A stretch of 64,000 nucleotides of DNA from Cyprinodon diabolis (Eukaryota; Chordata; Actinopteri; Cyprinodontiformes; Cyprinodontidae): contig CM060069.1 in NCBI GenBank assembly GCA_030533445.1, positions 5,314,716 to 5,378,715 of the forward strand, in the 5' to 3' direction. A model generated the notes under the pieces. It did no database searches. It was not told the origin of the DNA and worked only from the letters and a program-made list of their open reading frames with translations. A program made the position numbers and the translations under genes. Positions 10,701 to 22,450 of the stretch are shown here, piece after piece (position 1 is the first letter of the stretch; every line of letters begins with the position of its first letter).

Positions 10701-13700
10701 GAACAATTTACAAGTGATTTTACGTCAATAGGTCACATGACCTGGGAGCTATTGACGAAAAATACTAAATTTTAACTAGAAAAATTGGTAAAAAAATAAA
10801 AAAAAGAGTTAAAATGAAAAACAAATGAGTGTGCCTCATCTACAGAGACTAGTAGAACAATTTCCAAGTGATTTTACGTCAATAGGTCACATGACATGGG
10901 AGCTATTGACGAGAAATACTAAATTTTAACAAAAAAAAATGGTAAAAAATGAAAAATGAGTTAAAATGAAAAACAAATGAGTGTGCCTCATCTACAGAGA
11001 CTAGTAGAACAATTTCCAAGTGATTTGACGTCCTTAGGTCACATGACCTGGGAGCTATTGACCAAAAATACTCAATTTTAACAAAAAAAATTGGTAAAAA
11101 ATAAAAAAAGAGTTAGAATGAAAAACAAGTGAGTGTGCCCCATCTACAGAGACTAGTAGAACAATTTCACACTGATTTTGGGTCAATAGGTCACATGATC
11201 TGGGAGCTATTGACGAAAAATACTCCATTTTAACTAAAAAAAATGGTAAAAAATAAAAAAAAGAGTTAAAATGAAAAACAAATGAGTGTGCCCCATCTAC
11301 AGAGACTAGTAGAACAATTTCCAAGTGATTTTGCGTCAATAGGTCACATGACCTGGGAGCTATTGACCAAAAATACTCAATTTTAACTAAAAAAATTGGT
11401 AAAAAATAAAAAATGAGTTAGAATGAAAAACAAATGAGTGTGCACCATCTACAGAGACTAGTAGAACAATTTCACACTGATTTTGGGTCAATAGGTCACA
11501 TGACCTGGGAGCTATTGACGAGAAATACTAAATTTTAACTAAAAAATTGGTAAAAAATTAAAAAGGGTTCAAATGAAAAACAAATGAGTGTGCCCCATCT
11601 ACAGAGACTAGTAGAACAATTTCCAAGTGATTTGACGTCCTTAGGTCACATGACCTGGGAGCTATTGACCAAAAATACTCAATTTTAACTAAAAAAATTG
11701 GTAAAAAATAAAAAAAGAGTTAGAATGAAAAACAAATGAGTGTGCCCCATCTACAGAGACTAGTAGAACAATTTCACACTGATTTTGGGTCAATAGGTCA
11801 CATGACCTGGGAGCTATTGACGAAAAATACTCCATTTTAACTAAAAAAATGGTAAAAAATAAAAAAAGAGTTAAAATGAAAAACAAATGAGTGTGCCTCA
11901 TCTACAGAGACTAGTAGAACAATTTCCAAGTGATTTTACGTCAATAGGTCACATGACATGGGAGCTATTGACGAGAAATACTCAATTTTAACTAAAAAAA
12001 TTAGTAAAAAATAAAAAACGAGTTAAAATGAAAATCAAATGAGTGTGCCCCATCTACAGAGACTAGTAGAACAATTTCCAAGTGATTTTGCGTCAATAGG
12101 TCACATGACCTGGGAGCTATTGACCAAAAATACTCAATTTTAACTAAAAAAATTGGTAAAAAATAAAAAATGAGTTAGAATGAAAAACAAATGAGTGTGC
12201 CCCATCTACAGAGACTAGTAGAACAATTTCACACTGATTTTGGGTCAATAGGTCACATGACCTGGGAGCTATTGACGAGAAATACTAAATTTTAACTAAA
12301 AAATTGGTAAAAAATTAAAAAGGGTTCAAATGAAAAACAAATGAGTGTGCCCCATCTACAGAGACTAGTAGAACAATTTCCAAGTGATTTTACGTCAATA
12401 GGTCACATGACCTGGGAGCTATTGATGAAAAATACTAAATTTTAACTAGAAAAATTGGTAAAAAAAAATAAAAAAAAGAGTTAAAATGAAAAACAAATGA
12501 GTGTGCCTCATCTACAGAGACTAGTAGAACAATTTCCAAGTGATTTTACGTCAATAGGTCACATGACATGGGAGCTATTGACGAGAAATACTAAATTTTA
12601 ACAAAAAAAAAATGGTAAAAAATAAAAAATGAGTTAAAATGAAAAACAAATGAGTGTGCCTCATCTACAGAGACTAGTAGAACAATTTCCAAGTGATTTT
12701 ACGTCAATAGGTCACATGACATGGGAGCTATTGACGAGAAATACTCAATTTTAACTAAAAAAATTAGTAAAAAATAAAAAACGAGTTAAAATGAAAATCA
12801 AATGAGTGTGCCCCATCTACAGAGACTAGTAGAACAATTTCCAAGTGATTTTGCGTCAATAGGTCACATGACCTGGGAGCTATTGACCAAAAATACTCAA
12901 TTTTAACTAAAAAAATTGGTAAAAAATAAAAAATGAGTTAGAATGAAAAACAAATGAGTGTGCCCCATCTACAGAGACTAGTAGAACAATTTCACACTGA
13001 TTTTGGGTCAATAGGTCACATGACCTGGGAGCTATTGACGAGAAATACTAAATTTTAACTAAAAAATTGGTAAAAAATTAAAAAGGGTTCAAATGAAAAA
13101 CAAATGAGTGTGCCCCATCTACAGAAACTAGTAGAACAATTTCCAAGTGATTTTACGTCAATAGGTCACATGACCTGGGAGCTATTGATGAAAAATACTA
13201 AATTTTAACTAGAAAAATTGGTAAAAAAAATAAAAAAAAGAGTTAAAATGAAAAACAAATGAGTGTGCCTCATCTACAGAGACTAGTAGAACAATTTCCA
13301 AGTGATTTTACGTCAATAGGTCACATGACATGGGAGCTATTGACGAGAAATACTAAATTTTAACAAAAAAAAAAATGCTAAAAAATAAAAAATGAGTTAA
13401 AATTATAAACAAATGAGTGTGCCCCATCTGCAGAGACTAGTAGAACAATTTCACACTGATTTTGGGTCAATAGGTCACATGATCTGGGAGCTATTGACGA
13501 AAAATACTCAATTTTAACTAAAAAAAATGGTAAAAAATAAAAAAAAGAGTTAAAATGAAAAACAAATGAGTGTGCCCCATCTACAGAGACTAGTAGAACA
13601 ATTTCCAAGTGATTTTGCGTCAATAGGTCACATGACCTGGGAGCTATTGACCAAAAATACTCAATTTTAACTAAAAAAATTGGTAAAAAAAAAAAAATGA

Positions 13701-16700
13701 GTTAGAATGAAAAACAAATGAGTGTGCACCATCTACAGAGACTAGTAGAACAATTTCACACTGATTTTGGGTCAATAGGTCACATGACCTGGGAGCTATT
13801 GACCAAAAATACTCAATTTTAACTAAAAAAATTGGTAAAAAATAAAAAAAGAGTTAGAATGAAAAACAAATGAGTGTGCCCCATCTACAGAGACTAGTAG
13901 AACAATTTCACACTGATTTTGGGTCAATAGGTCACATGACCTGGCAGCTATTGATGAAAAATACTCCATTTTAACTAAAAAAATGGTAAAAAATAAAAAA
14001 AGAGTTAAAATGAAAAACAAATGAGTGTGCCCCGTCAACAGAGACTAGTAGAACAATTTCCAAGTGATTTTGCGTCAATAGTCCCATGACGTGGGAGCTA
14101 TTGACGAGAAATACTCAATTTTAACTAAAAAAATTGGTAAAAAATAAAAAAAGAGTTAAAATGAAAAACAAATGAGTGTGCCTCATCTACAGAGACTAGT
14201 AGAACAATTTCCAAGTGATTTTACGTCAATAGGTCACATGACATGGGAGCTATTGACGAGAAATACTCAATTTTAACTAAAAAAATTGGTAAAAAAAATA
14301 AAAAAAAGAGTTAAAATGAAAAACAAATGAGTGTGCCTCATCTACAGAGACTAGTAGAACAATTTCCAAGTGATTTTACGTCAATAGGTCACATGACATG
14401 GGAGCTATTGACGAGAAATACTAAATTTTAACAAAAAAAAAATGGTAAAAAATAAAAAATGAGTTAAAATGAAAAACAAATGAGTGTGCCTCATCTACAG
14501 AGACTAGTAGAACAATTTCCAAGTGATTTTACGTCAATAGGTCACATGACATGGGAGCTATTGACGAGAAATACTCAATTTTAACTAAAAAAATTAGTAA
14601 AAAATAAAAAACGAGTTAAAATGAAAATCAAATGAGTGTGCCCCATCTACAGAGACTAGTAGAACAATTTCCAAGTGATTTTGCGTCAATAGGTCACATG
14701 ACCTGGGAGCTATTGACCAAAAATACTCAATTTTAACTAAAAAAATTGGTAAAAAATAAAAAATGAGTTAGAATGAAAAACAAATGAGTGTGCCCCATCT
14801 ACAGAGACTAGTAGAACAATTTCACACTGATTTTGGGTCAATAGGTCACATGACCTGGGAGCTATTGACGAGAAATACTAAATTTTAACTAAAAAATTGG
14901 TAAAAAATTAAAAAGGGTTCAAATGAAAAACAAATGAGTGTGCCCCATCTACAGAAACTAGTAGAACAATTTCCAAGTGATTTTACGTCAATAGGTCACA
15001 TGACCTGGGAGCTATTGATGAAAAATACTAAATTTTAACTAGAAAAATTGGTAAAAAAAAATAAAAAAAAGAGTTAAAATGAAAAACAAATGAGTGTGCC
15101 TCATCTACAGAGACTAGTAGAACAATTTCCAAGTGATTTTACGTCAATAGGTCACATGACATGGGAGCTATTGACGAGAAATACTAAATTTTAACAAAAA
15201 AAAAAATGCTAAAAAATAAAAAATGAGTTAAAATTATAAACAAATGAGTGTGCCCCATCTGCAGAGACTAGTAGAACAATTTCACACTGATTTTGGGTCA
15301 ATAGGTCACATGATCTGGGAGCTATTGACGAAAAATACTCAATTTTAACTAAAAAAAATGGTAAAAAATAAAAAAAAGAGTTAAAATGAAAAACAAATGA
15401 GTGTGCCCCATCTACAGAGACTAGTAGAACAATTTCCAAGTGATTTTGCGTCAATAGGTCACATGACCTGGGAGCTATTGACCAAAAATACTCAATTTTA
15501 ACTAAAAAAATTGGTAAAAAAAAAAAAATGAGTTAGAATGAAAAACAAATGAGTGTGCACCATCTACAGAGACTAGTAGAACAATTTCACACTGATTTTG
15601 GGTCAATAGGTCACATGACCTGGGAGCTATTGACCAAAAATACTCAATTTTAACTAAAAAAATTGGTAAAAAATAAAAAAAGAGTTAGAATGAAAAACAA
15701 ATGAGTGTGCCCCATCTACAGAGACTAGTAGAACAATTTCACACTGATTTTGGGTCAATAGGTCACATGACCTGGGAGCTATTGACCAAAAATACTCAAT
15801 TTTAACTAAAAAAATTGGTAAAAAATAAAAAATGAGTTAGAATGAAAAACAAATGAGTGTGCCCCATCTACAGAGACTAGTAGAACAATTTCACACTGAT
15901 TTTGGGTCAATAGGTCACATGACCTGGGAGCTATTGACGAGAAATACTAAATTTTAACTAAAAAATTGGTAAAAAATTAAAAAGGGTTCAAATGAAAAAC
16001 AAATGAGTGTGCCCCATCTACAGAAACTAGTAGAACAATTTCCAAGTGATTTTACGTCAATAGGTCACATGACCTGGGAGCTATTGATGAAAAATACTAA
16101 ATTTTAACTAGAAAAATTGGTAAAAAAAATAAAAAAAAGAGTTAAAATGAAAAACAAATGAGTGTGCCTCATCTACAGAGACTAGTAGAACAATTTCCAA
16201 GTGATTTTACGTCAATAGGTCACATGACATGGGAGCTATTGACGAGAAATACTAAATTTTAACTAAAAAAATTGGTAAAAAATAAAAAAAGAGTTAAAAT
16301 GAAAAACAAATGAGTGTGCCTCATCTACAGAGACTAGTAGAACAATTTCCAAGTGATTTTACGTCAATAGGTCACATGACATGGGAGCTATTGACCAAAA
16401 ATACTCAATTTTAACTGAAAAAATTGGTAAAAAATAAAAAAATGAGTTAAAATGAAAAACAAATGAGTGTGCCCCATCTACAGAGACTAGTAGAACAATT
16501 TCACACTGATTTTGGGTCAATAGGTCACATGACCTGGGAGCTATTGACGAAAAATACTCCATTTTAACTAAAAAAAATGGTAAAAAATAAAAAAAGAGTT
16601 AAAATGAAAAACAAATGAGTGTGCCCCATCTACAGAGACTAGTAGAACAATTTCCAAGTGATTTTGCGTCAATAGGTCACATGACCTGGGAGCTATTGAC

Positions 16701-17311
16701 GAGAAATACTCAATTTTAAATAGAAAAATTAGTAAAAAATAAAAAACGAGTTAAAATGAAAAACAAATGAGTGTGCCTCATCTACAGAGACTAGTAGAAC
16801 AATTTCCAAGTGATTTTACGTCAAAAGGTCACATGACATGGGAGCTATTGACCAAAAATACTCAATTTTAACTAAAAAAATTGGTAAAAAATAAAAAATG
16901 AGTTAAAATGAAAAACAAATGAGTATGCCCCATCTACAGAGACTAGTAGAACAATTTCACACTGATTTTGGATCAATAGGTCACATGACCTGGGAGCTAT
17001 TGAAGAAAAATTCTCAATTTTAACAAAAAAAGTTGGTAAAAAAATAAAAAAAAGAGTTAAAATGAAAAACAAATGAGTGTGCTCTATCTGCAGAGACTAG
17101 TAGAACAATTTCACACTGATTTTGGATCAATAGGTCACATGACCTGGGAGCTATTGACGAAAAATACTAAATTTTAACTAAAAAAATTGGTAAAAAATAA
17201 AAAATGAGTTAAAATTATAAACAAATGAGTGTGCCCCATCTGCAGAGACTAGTAGAACAATTTCATGCTGATTTTGGGTCAACAGGTCACATGACCTGGG
17301 AGCTATTGAAG
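7745..17311 (-). repeat. Right satellite array, 152-bp monomer, ~63 copies
   Basis: Same monomer as the left array but inverted. The CTATTGAC landmark runs from 7861 to 17308, giving about 62 repeat intervals. Long higher-order repeats are visible: the variant CCCATGACGTGGGAG occurs near 8460 and again 1823 bp later, and other marks repeat at 1823, 1831 and 1828 bp, which equals 12 monomers. Another mark (AAAACGAGTTAAAATGAAAA) repeats 763 bp apart, equal to five monomers. Some monomers carry a CATGACATGGGAG variant of the core. The outermost copy carries the same GACCTGTTGACCC variant (seen as reverse complement) as the outermost left copy. Confidence 0.95.
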
Positions 17312-17468
17312 AAAAGATTTTATTATTTAATATTTAAATTGTTTAAATATTGATTATAGCTTTAAAATTCAATAAAATGTAATTTATGTAATATAAAAAC
17401 ATGAATTAGCACTTGGCCCGCGGAGCACGAATATCGAATATCCAACTTGAAACTAACTTCACTGCAGT
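17312..17468 (-). repeat. Right terminal inverted arm
   Basis: Reverse complement of the left arm, lacking the 181 bp found at 1454-1634. The join GGGCCAAG|TGCTAATT has a 3-bp AAG that is present at both ends of the missing segment in the left arm. Confidence 0.75.
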
Positions 17469-17477
17469 CCTACCCAT
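17469..17477. other. Right copy of 9-bp target-site duplication
   Basis: CCTACCCAT, identical to 1388-1396. Confidence 0.7.
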
Positions 17478-18242
17478 CCCATCCCACCATGTCCCCATCA
17501 CCCCTCAAAACTCATGACAGCAACTCGGTTTAACATTTTATGTAAAGAATTTGAATAATTTTTTAAGTAAACACTGATACATCTCAACCTTCAGTCTACA
17601 GAATGAATATACCGACCAGTCAGGGCCCTAGCCAGAAAATAATAATAAATGGTAAAAGGGTGGCCAGGCAGGCTCAGACTTCTAATCTGTGATAGCGGCT
17701 CCTAAATTCAGCGTGCGGCCCCAACACTTTCTCTGCGGCTAAAGCACCTCCCTGCGATAGTAAATTACTCAAAGGGCTCCGGATGTGATACAATGTTAAC
17801 TACCTTAATGATGCATGCAGTATATATAGCCCTTCCTTGTCATTCACAACCTTGTGACCTTGACATGTGGTCTAATTTTATATTTCTTCAAACTGTGTAA
17901 TCCTTGCAACATGCTTAATTATAATAAAACTAAAATGTTTTCTTTAAACCAAACTAGGATGTTCCTCTTATATTTGACAAATTTATGTTAGAATATTTTG
18001 CAAATATATGTTGTGGTGCATGAAGGGTTTTGCATCTGTTTACATTATTCCATTTCATTGCCCACATGCCACCTAGACTGCCAGTGACTGCTTAAAGGGA
18101 GATGCAGTTTTTTTTTACATTTGGCCCTTGATTTTACGTCATTACATCATATTCTCTTTATCCCATATAACAAAATCTAGTTCTGAAAAGAGCATGAATT
18201 CTGTACTTATCACCTTTAATGTTAGTGTATTGATGTGCATAA
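17478..18242. other. No gene or repeat recognised
   Basis: AT-rich sequence with no convincing coding frame and no repeat end that I can identify. Confidence 0.4.
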
Positions 18243-18480
18243 TTCAATTCAGTTCAGTTTATTTATATAGCGCCAATTTACAAGACATGTCATATCAAGG
18301 TCAATTTGACAATCATCAGTCAAATTGATTCAAGATTTCTATCTAAGGAAAACCAGTTGATTCCATCAGCTCATTGACTTGAAGGCATTCCCTCACACTA
18401 TGCATGCTTGTAGCGACAGTGGAGAGGAAAAACTCAATTTTAACAGGAAGAAACCGCCATCAGAATATTCCACTTGAGAG
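18243..18480 (-). repeat. L2-type LINE 3' tail
   Basis: Contains the diagnostic blocks TTTATATAGCGCCAATT, AAAACCAGTTGATT, CTTGTAGCGACAGTGGAGAG and AACAGGAAGAAACC, which recur at least seven times in the window. Read on the minus strand, the order is TTCTTCCTGTT, then CACTGTCGCTAC, then GGCGCTATATAAA, the usual 3' end of fish L2 (Maui-like) LINEs. No coding part is present. Confidence 0.8.
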
Positions 18481-18609
18481 TATTACTGCTCCCGCCGTCT
18501 GAAGTAGAGGAAAAAAATGGTAGGGGTGGCCACAGGGGTGGCCATATATTGGCTAAAGGTGTATGGCTACCCCTGGTCTTGTGTATCTTAGGTGTTGTAT
18601 CATAAATTC

Positions 18610-18800
18610 TGTCATATTGGATTGAGTGTCTGTGAGCGTAGATTTTAAGCTATGCCACAAATTCACATTTTGATCTGAACTTTAATTGGGCCTCACACTC
18701 AATCCAATATGAACTCACTGTACGACGAAACCCTGGGGTTTCGTCGTACAGAGTAAGTTCACATCTCACAATCTATGTTCTCACACTGTGCGACCCAACG
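18610..18800. repeat. Nested inverted repeats with a 34-bp palindrome
   Basis: CATATTGGATTGAGTGT near 18616 is repeated inverted near 18694-18710 (ACACTCAATCCAATATG). Next to it, CTGTACGACGAAACCC at 18718-18733 pairs perfectly with GGGTTTCGTCGTACAG at 18736-18751 across a 2-base loop. It is probably a small foldback MITE or a foldback duplication. No coding sequence. Confidence 0.6.
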
Positions 18801-19329
18801 CTCTGATATGATATACCTGCTAAGACTGCTTGTCTAAAAACCACATGGAACTCAGCTCCGCAGTGAGATGGCACTCGGACTCGACTATCTGGAAGCCAAA
18901 TCAGTAGAAAAGGAATATGAAGCTCAATAAAGTGAAACGCTTGGTAATTTGTGCAATTTTGTGTGGTGAAAGCCCTAAAAAGAAACGGCAACGACGTATT
19001 TGGACAAAGAAATGGCTGAGCAAACATGGCTTCTACGGTCTGTCAATTTTACAGAGGGAACTCCATTTCACTCATGCCCCTGCCATGCTTCTGTGTTGTC
19101 GTCTGAGAGGAAGAAGAATCCTTTTTTGCACACTGAGCGATTTGCCCACGTCCACCTTACGATGGCCGATTGAATTTTAAACACATTTGATTTTCTCCAG
19201 ACCTTACGATTCCTGATTGGGAGGTGGTTGTGACGCACGATCAGGCTGAAATTTGGCCCGATCTGCAAAATTCTCGCACGACTGGGGAATCGGCCTGAAA
19301 AGGGGAAAAAAAACGTACATTGTATGCTC

Positions 19330-19520
19330 GGCTTAATCAGCTGATTGGGAACACGTGATACAGAGGAGTCTAGAAGGGAACTAGAGAAAAGGAGAGCTGA
19401 CAGGGCAACAGAGGGCAAACAAGAAATACCTACGAAATACAATCAAAAATGACTAGAATAAAATAAAATAGAAATAAAATCAATGAAAACTCAAAGATAA
19501 AACTTTGACAAAACCATGAT
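19330..19520. repeat. Fragment of an LTR-like repeat
   Basis: Shares GGCAAACAAGAAATACCTA, CAATGAAAACTCAAAGATAA and neighbouring text with 35290-35410. It is probably an end fragment of the LTR family proposed at 34764-35418. Confidence 0.5.
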
Positions 19521-19554
19521 AGCCTCTTAGTGGGGGAATGAGGAGAGGAGGAAG

Positions 19555-19705
19555 AATGTTTCAGCGTTTGCAACAAGATGCTGCATATCTTCTATCAGTC
19601 TGTTATGGAGAGTGTGATCTCTTCCTCCATCATCTGCTGGGGTATCAGCATCAGAGCAAATTTCTTAAAGAAGCTCAACAAATGTCTTTAAGAAGGTTTA
19701 GGAAT
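19555..19705 (+). pseudogene. LINE reverse transcriptase C-terminal fragment
   Basis: One plus-strand frame reads FSVCNKMLHIFYQSVMESVI and continues SSSIICWGISI. This matches the conserved end of the RT region in Jockey/CR1-type LINEs of fish (VCNK-L--FYQSV-ES------CWG). Only about 45 codons survive and nothing recognisable precedes it. Confidence 0.55.
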
Positions 19706-19995
19706 TTCCCTAGAAGCTCTGGAGATTATTTCAAAAAGAAGTTTCTTTCGAAATGACGACCACCATGAGTATCCTCCTCAGAAGACTGTAATGACGGTAT
19801 CTTCAGATGTGGATTACATTTAGTTCCATTAAGCAAAGAACACGTTTGTTAAAGGAAATGTGGAAAGAAAAAATATTCCATGCAGAAATTAAACTTTGAA
19901 AAAGATCTTAATCAATTAATTAATTAATTTTAAAATAAAATATCAATGTAAAAAAATGTAAAAAAACTCACATTTTATTTGAAATATTTAAAAAA

Positions 19996-20475
19996 ACTAT
20001 TTCAATTCAACACAATTCAGTTTATTTATATAGCGCCAATTCACAACACCTGTCATCTCAAAGCATTTTACAGATACAATTCAACCAGATCATACAATCA
20101 GATTGGTTCAAGGTTTTCTTCCTAAGCAAAACCAGTTGATTGCATCAACGCATTAACTCTTCCCTCGCACCAAGCATGCTTGCAGCGACAGTGGAGTGAA
20201 AAAACTCCCTTTTAACAGAAAAAATGTCAAGCAGAATCAGACTTAGTGTGAGCGGCCATCTGCAGAGGCTGACTGGGTTTTAAGGAGACATAAGCAGAGA
20301 TACAAAAGGCAATTTTAAAGGGCAGCCCTGCCCAGGAAACACACAGCCAGGCACAGGAGGGCTGAGTCAGCTCCAATGTCAGAAGATGAAAAGAGCACAT
20401 CCAGCCAGTCACAGATCTCCAATATGGAGTTGGTGTCACAGTCAAGTAGGAACAGACGAGGCGAAGCTACTATGA
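19996..20475 (-). repeat. L2-type LINE 3' region
   Basis: Carries TTTATATAGCGCCAATTCAC, AAAACCAGTTGATTGCATC and CTTGCAGCGACAGTGGAG. It continues into the non-coding L2 part with CAGCCAGTCACAGATCTCC and AGGCGAAGCTACT. It is a longer 3' piece than the copy at 18243. Confidence 0.8.
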
Positions 20476-21044
20476 CAAATTAATCAAAGGGATATTTTTT
20501 TAGTCAGTTGATGTGCTGTTTACTGTTGGTTCCATAGGAGTTCAGACCTGACCGCTATAGATAACAGCCAACAACAAAAATAAGCTCTTTAAATAGTTTA
20601 TATGGAACAGCATCAACAAGCAAACTGAGGGCTTCAGATGATCAAGAACCAAGAGAAATTCACAGGTTGAAAATGGTAATGTGCTGCAAAGCAAGAGATA
20701 GAGATGAAAGGGTGAAATGATGGGGGGGGGATACAAGAGCCCTGTCATTACTTACCTTTTCCATACAGGTGTAAAAAAATGTCTCACATCCTTCTGGCTC
20801 AGAGTAATAAAGGTTTCATAAATCTAAGAACTTACAAGAAGAAACAGAACATGGATGTGGTTGTTAGGGGTTAAAAGTTACATCAACATAATCCTCAAAA
20901 GCTTTTTATAAATATGTCTGGATTTTGATAATTCTTTGTTCCCAACATGGGTTTTCCTGATCAAACAGAGGCCCTAAAAGAAAAGAGGCTGAAATAAGGT
21001 TAACCTTTACAAGTGTTTGCTTTGTTGACTGTAACCACACTCAC
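20476..21044. other. No gene or repeat recognised
   Basis: AT-rich sequence, with a run of nine G near 20724. No coding frame or repeat boundary that I can support. Confidence 0.4.
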
Positions 21045-21433
21045 CCCCGGCTCACACCAAATCCGGTAAGACCGGATTTGGTGTGAGCCGGGGCGCAGTG
21101 ATTCCAAGTCATTAAAAAGACCTAAACCTCTCTCACCGGCTGCTGAGCTGTCCGGCTGCGGTTACCGAGACACTCCGGCGCTGCAGAAAATTCAGCAAGA
21201 AAGCCCTCTTCAACAAGCTCTCGCAAATATCCTTATTTGGGCCGTGTTATCGCGTGAAGTTACGTGAACTCAAGTGAACTTCTGTTCTCGCGAGTTAAAT
21301 CTCCGGACCTGTTGCCGGAGCTGCAGAGCCGCACCGCACCGTAGTCAAAAGGGTGGTGTGAGAGGGGGTGTGCGGGAGTTGCGGTCTCCGTCGGCTCGGT
21401 AACCGCACCGGAGCCAGTGTGAGCAAGGGGTTA
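21045..21433. mobile_element. Short GC-rich TIR element (MITE-like)
   Basis: The left end CCCCGGCTCACACCAAATCC resembles the reverse complement of the right end (CCCCTTGCTCACACTGGC). Both are followed inward by TGCGGTTACCGAG. The left end itself is folded: bases 21045-21067 pair perfectly with 21071-21093 across the loop AAG. No clear target duplication and no coding sequence. Confidence 0.5.
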
Positions 21434-21548
21434 GACACACCACAGTTGTTAAAAGCGGAAAGCATAACCCTACAAACAAATCTGATTTGAAGCATCCTGT
21501 TCTGCAATTAAATAGGTAAATACAACTCTTTAGAACGGAGGTCTTCAA

Positions 21549-22450
21549 TAGGGGGTCCGCAACCCCTAGGGGGTCTATGGAGGTACTGCATGGGAGTCGT
21601 GAAAGATTTGGTTGATTAGAGTTTTTTTTATATTCCCCCTGCAATTTTTTCCACTAATTGAAATGTCTTTAAATACACATTAACATGAATTCAACACACT
21701 GTAGTAAACAGATAAATGGAGGCAGAAGATATCTTTCAGTCATCAATGCTCACATTCAGCAACACACAGGAGCTCTTTAGAGCTGGGCACTGTTTTATTC
21801 ACACCTGTCCCATCAACCAGGAATCAGAAATACTTTAATAATCTCAGGGAAAAATTACTTTCATTACATTAGTCCATATGTAATAGAGTGACTATAGAAC
21901 CAGTTTGATATAACACAATTTCTAACAATATATATAATTAGTGTTGCACCTATACCGATACCAGTATTGGGGCAGGGCCCTGATACTGAACTAAAATGGT
22001 GGTATCGGTATGGGCGAGTACCAACAAATAGGGCACCGATACCATTTAGAGAGCCAAAAGTTTATTTAACTATTGTCACCCATTCCAGGTAGGCAATAAA
22101 AAGTTCTACTGTATTCACTTTGTATTAGTCTTTTTCCTGCTTCACAAATGTAGGCAGCAGCTTGACAAAGCCACGATGGCAATTATTTTACATCCAAGTG
22201 GTATGCAGAATTTCATATATACACATACTGCACAGCCAGGCATCAGGTGTTTTGTTTCGGCCAATACTGCAGAATCAGAATCAGAAATACTTTAATAACA
22301 CCTGCTTGTGCCCTGATACCGATACCTGGCAAAAATGGCATTGGCGCAACTCTATACAGTATATAATTAGGAGTCTCCACTCTGTCTCTCCATCAGTTTC
22401 GGGGTCCTTGGCCTGTGAATTGAATTGAATATGTTAAGGACCCCTGTTTT
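21549..22450. mobile_element. hAT-like debris, probably nested
   Basis: The left end reads CAATAGGGGGTCCGCAACCC and the right end, reversed, reads AACAGGGGTCCTTAAC, resembling hAT-type termini. Within it, 21951-22360 has ends TAGTGTTGCACC and (reverse complement) TAGAGTTGCGCC, and repeated ACCGATACC words as in another fish hAT group. TATATAAT occurs near both inner ends and could be an 8-bp duplication, but the sequence there is AT-simple. No transposase is recognisable. Confidence 0.4.

Larger units (their letters stand above)
1397..17468. mobile_element. Giant foldback-type element with satellite arms
   Basis: The sequence shows terminal inverted arms starting ACCGCAGTGAAGTTAG on the left and ACTGCAGTGAAGTTAG on the reverse complement of the right end. 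Each arm is followed inward by an array of the same 152-bp satellite, and the two arrays are in opposite orientation. A core of about 0.6 kb of non-satellite sequence lies between them. A perfect 9-bp direct repeat, CCTACCCAT, flanks the whole. Total length is 16,072 bp, of which about 3.0 kb is a later Rex3-like LINE insertion. Foldback elements of Drosophila also have long inverted ends built of tandem repeats and 9-bp duplications, but I see no transposase here and cannot assign a superfamily. The alternative is an inverted duplication of a genomic satellite, but the target duplication and sharp ends argue for transposition. Confidence 0.65.

Noticed and set aside
1738..17311. Many similar open frames of 60-94 codons in both arrays, all with SSIAPRSCDLLTQNQ-like text.
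   Set aside because: They are the satellite monomer read through. The 152-bp unit is not a multiple of three, the frames always stop after one to two units, and identical frames recur at the higher-order period. There is no start context or domain.
1738..17311. The tandem arrays as a CRISPR locus.
   Set aside because: Units are contiguous 152-bp monomers without unique spacers, in eukaryotic repeat-rich DNA, and no cas-like gene is present.
1738..17311. The arrays as a centromere.
   Set aside because: The arrays total only about 12 kb, are inverted and are bounded by transposon-like ends and a target duplication. A dispersed satellite fits better.
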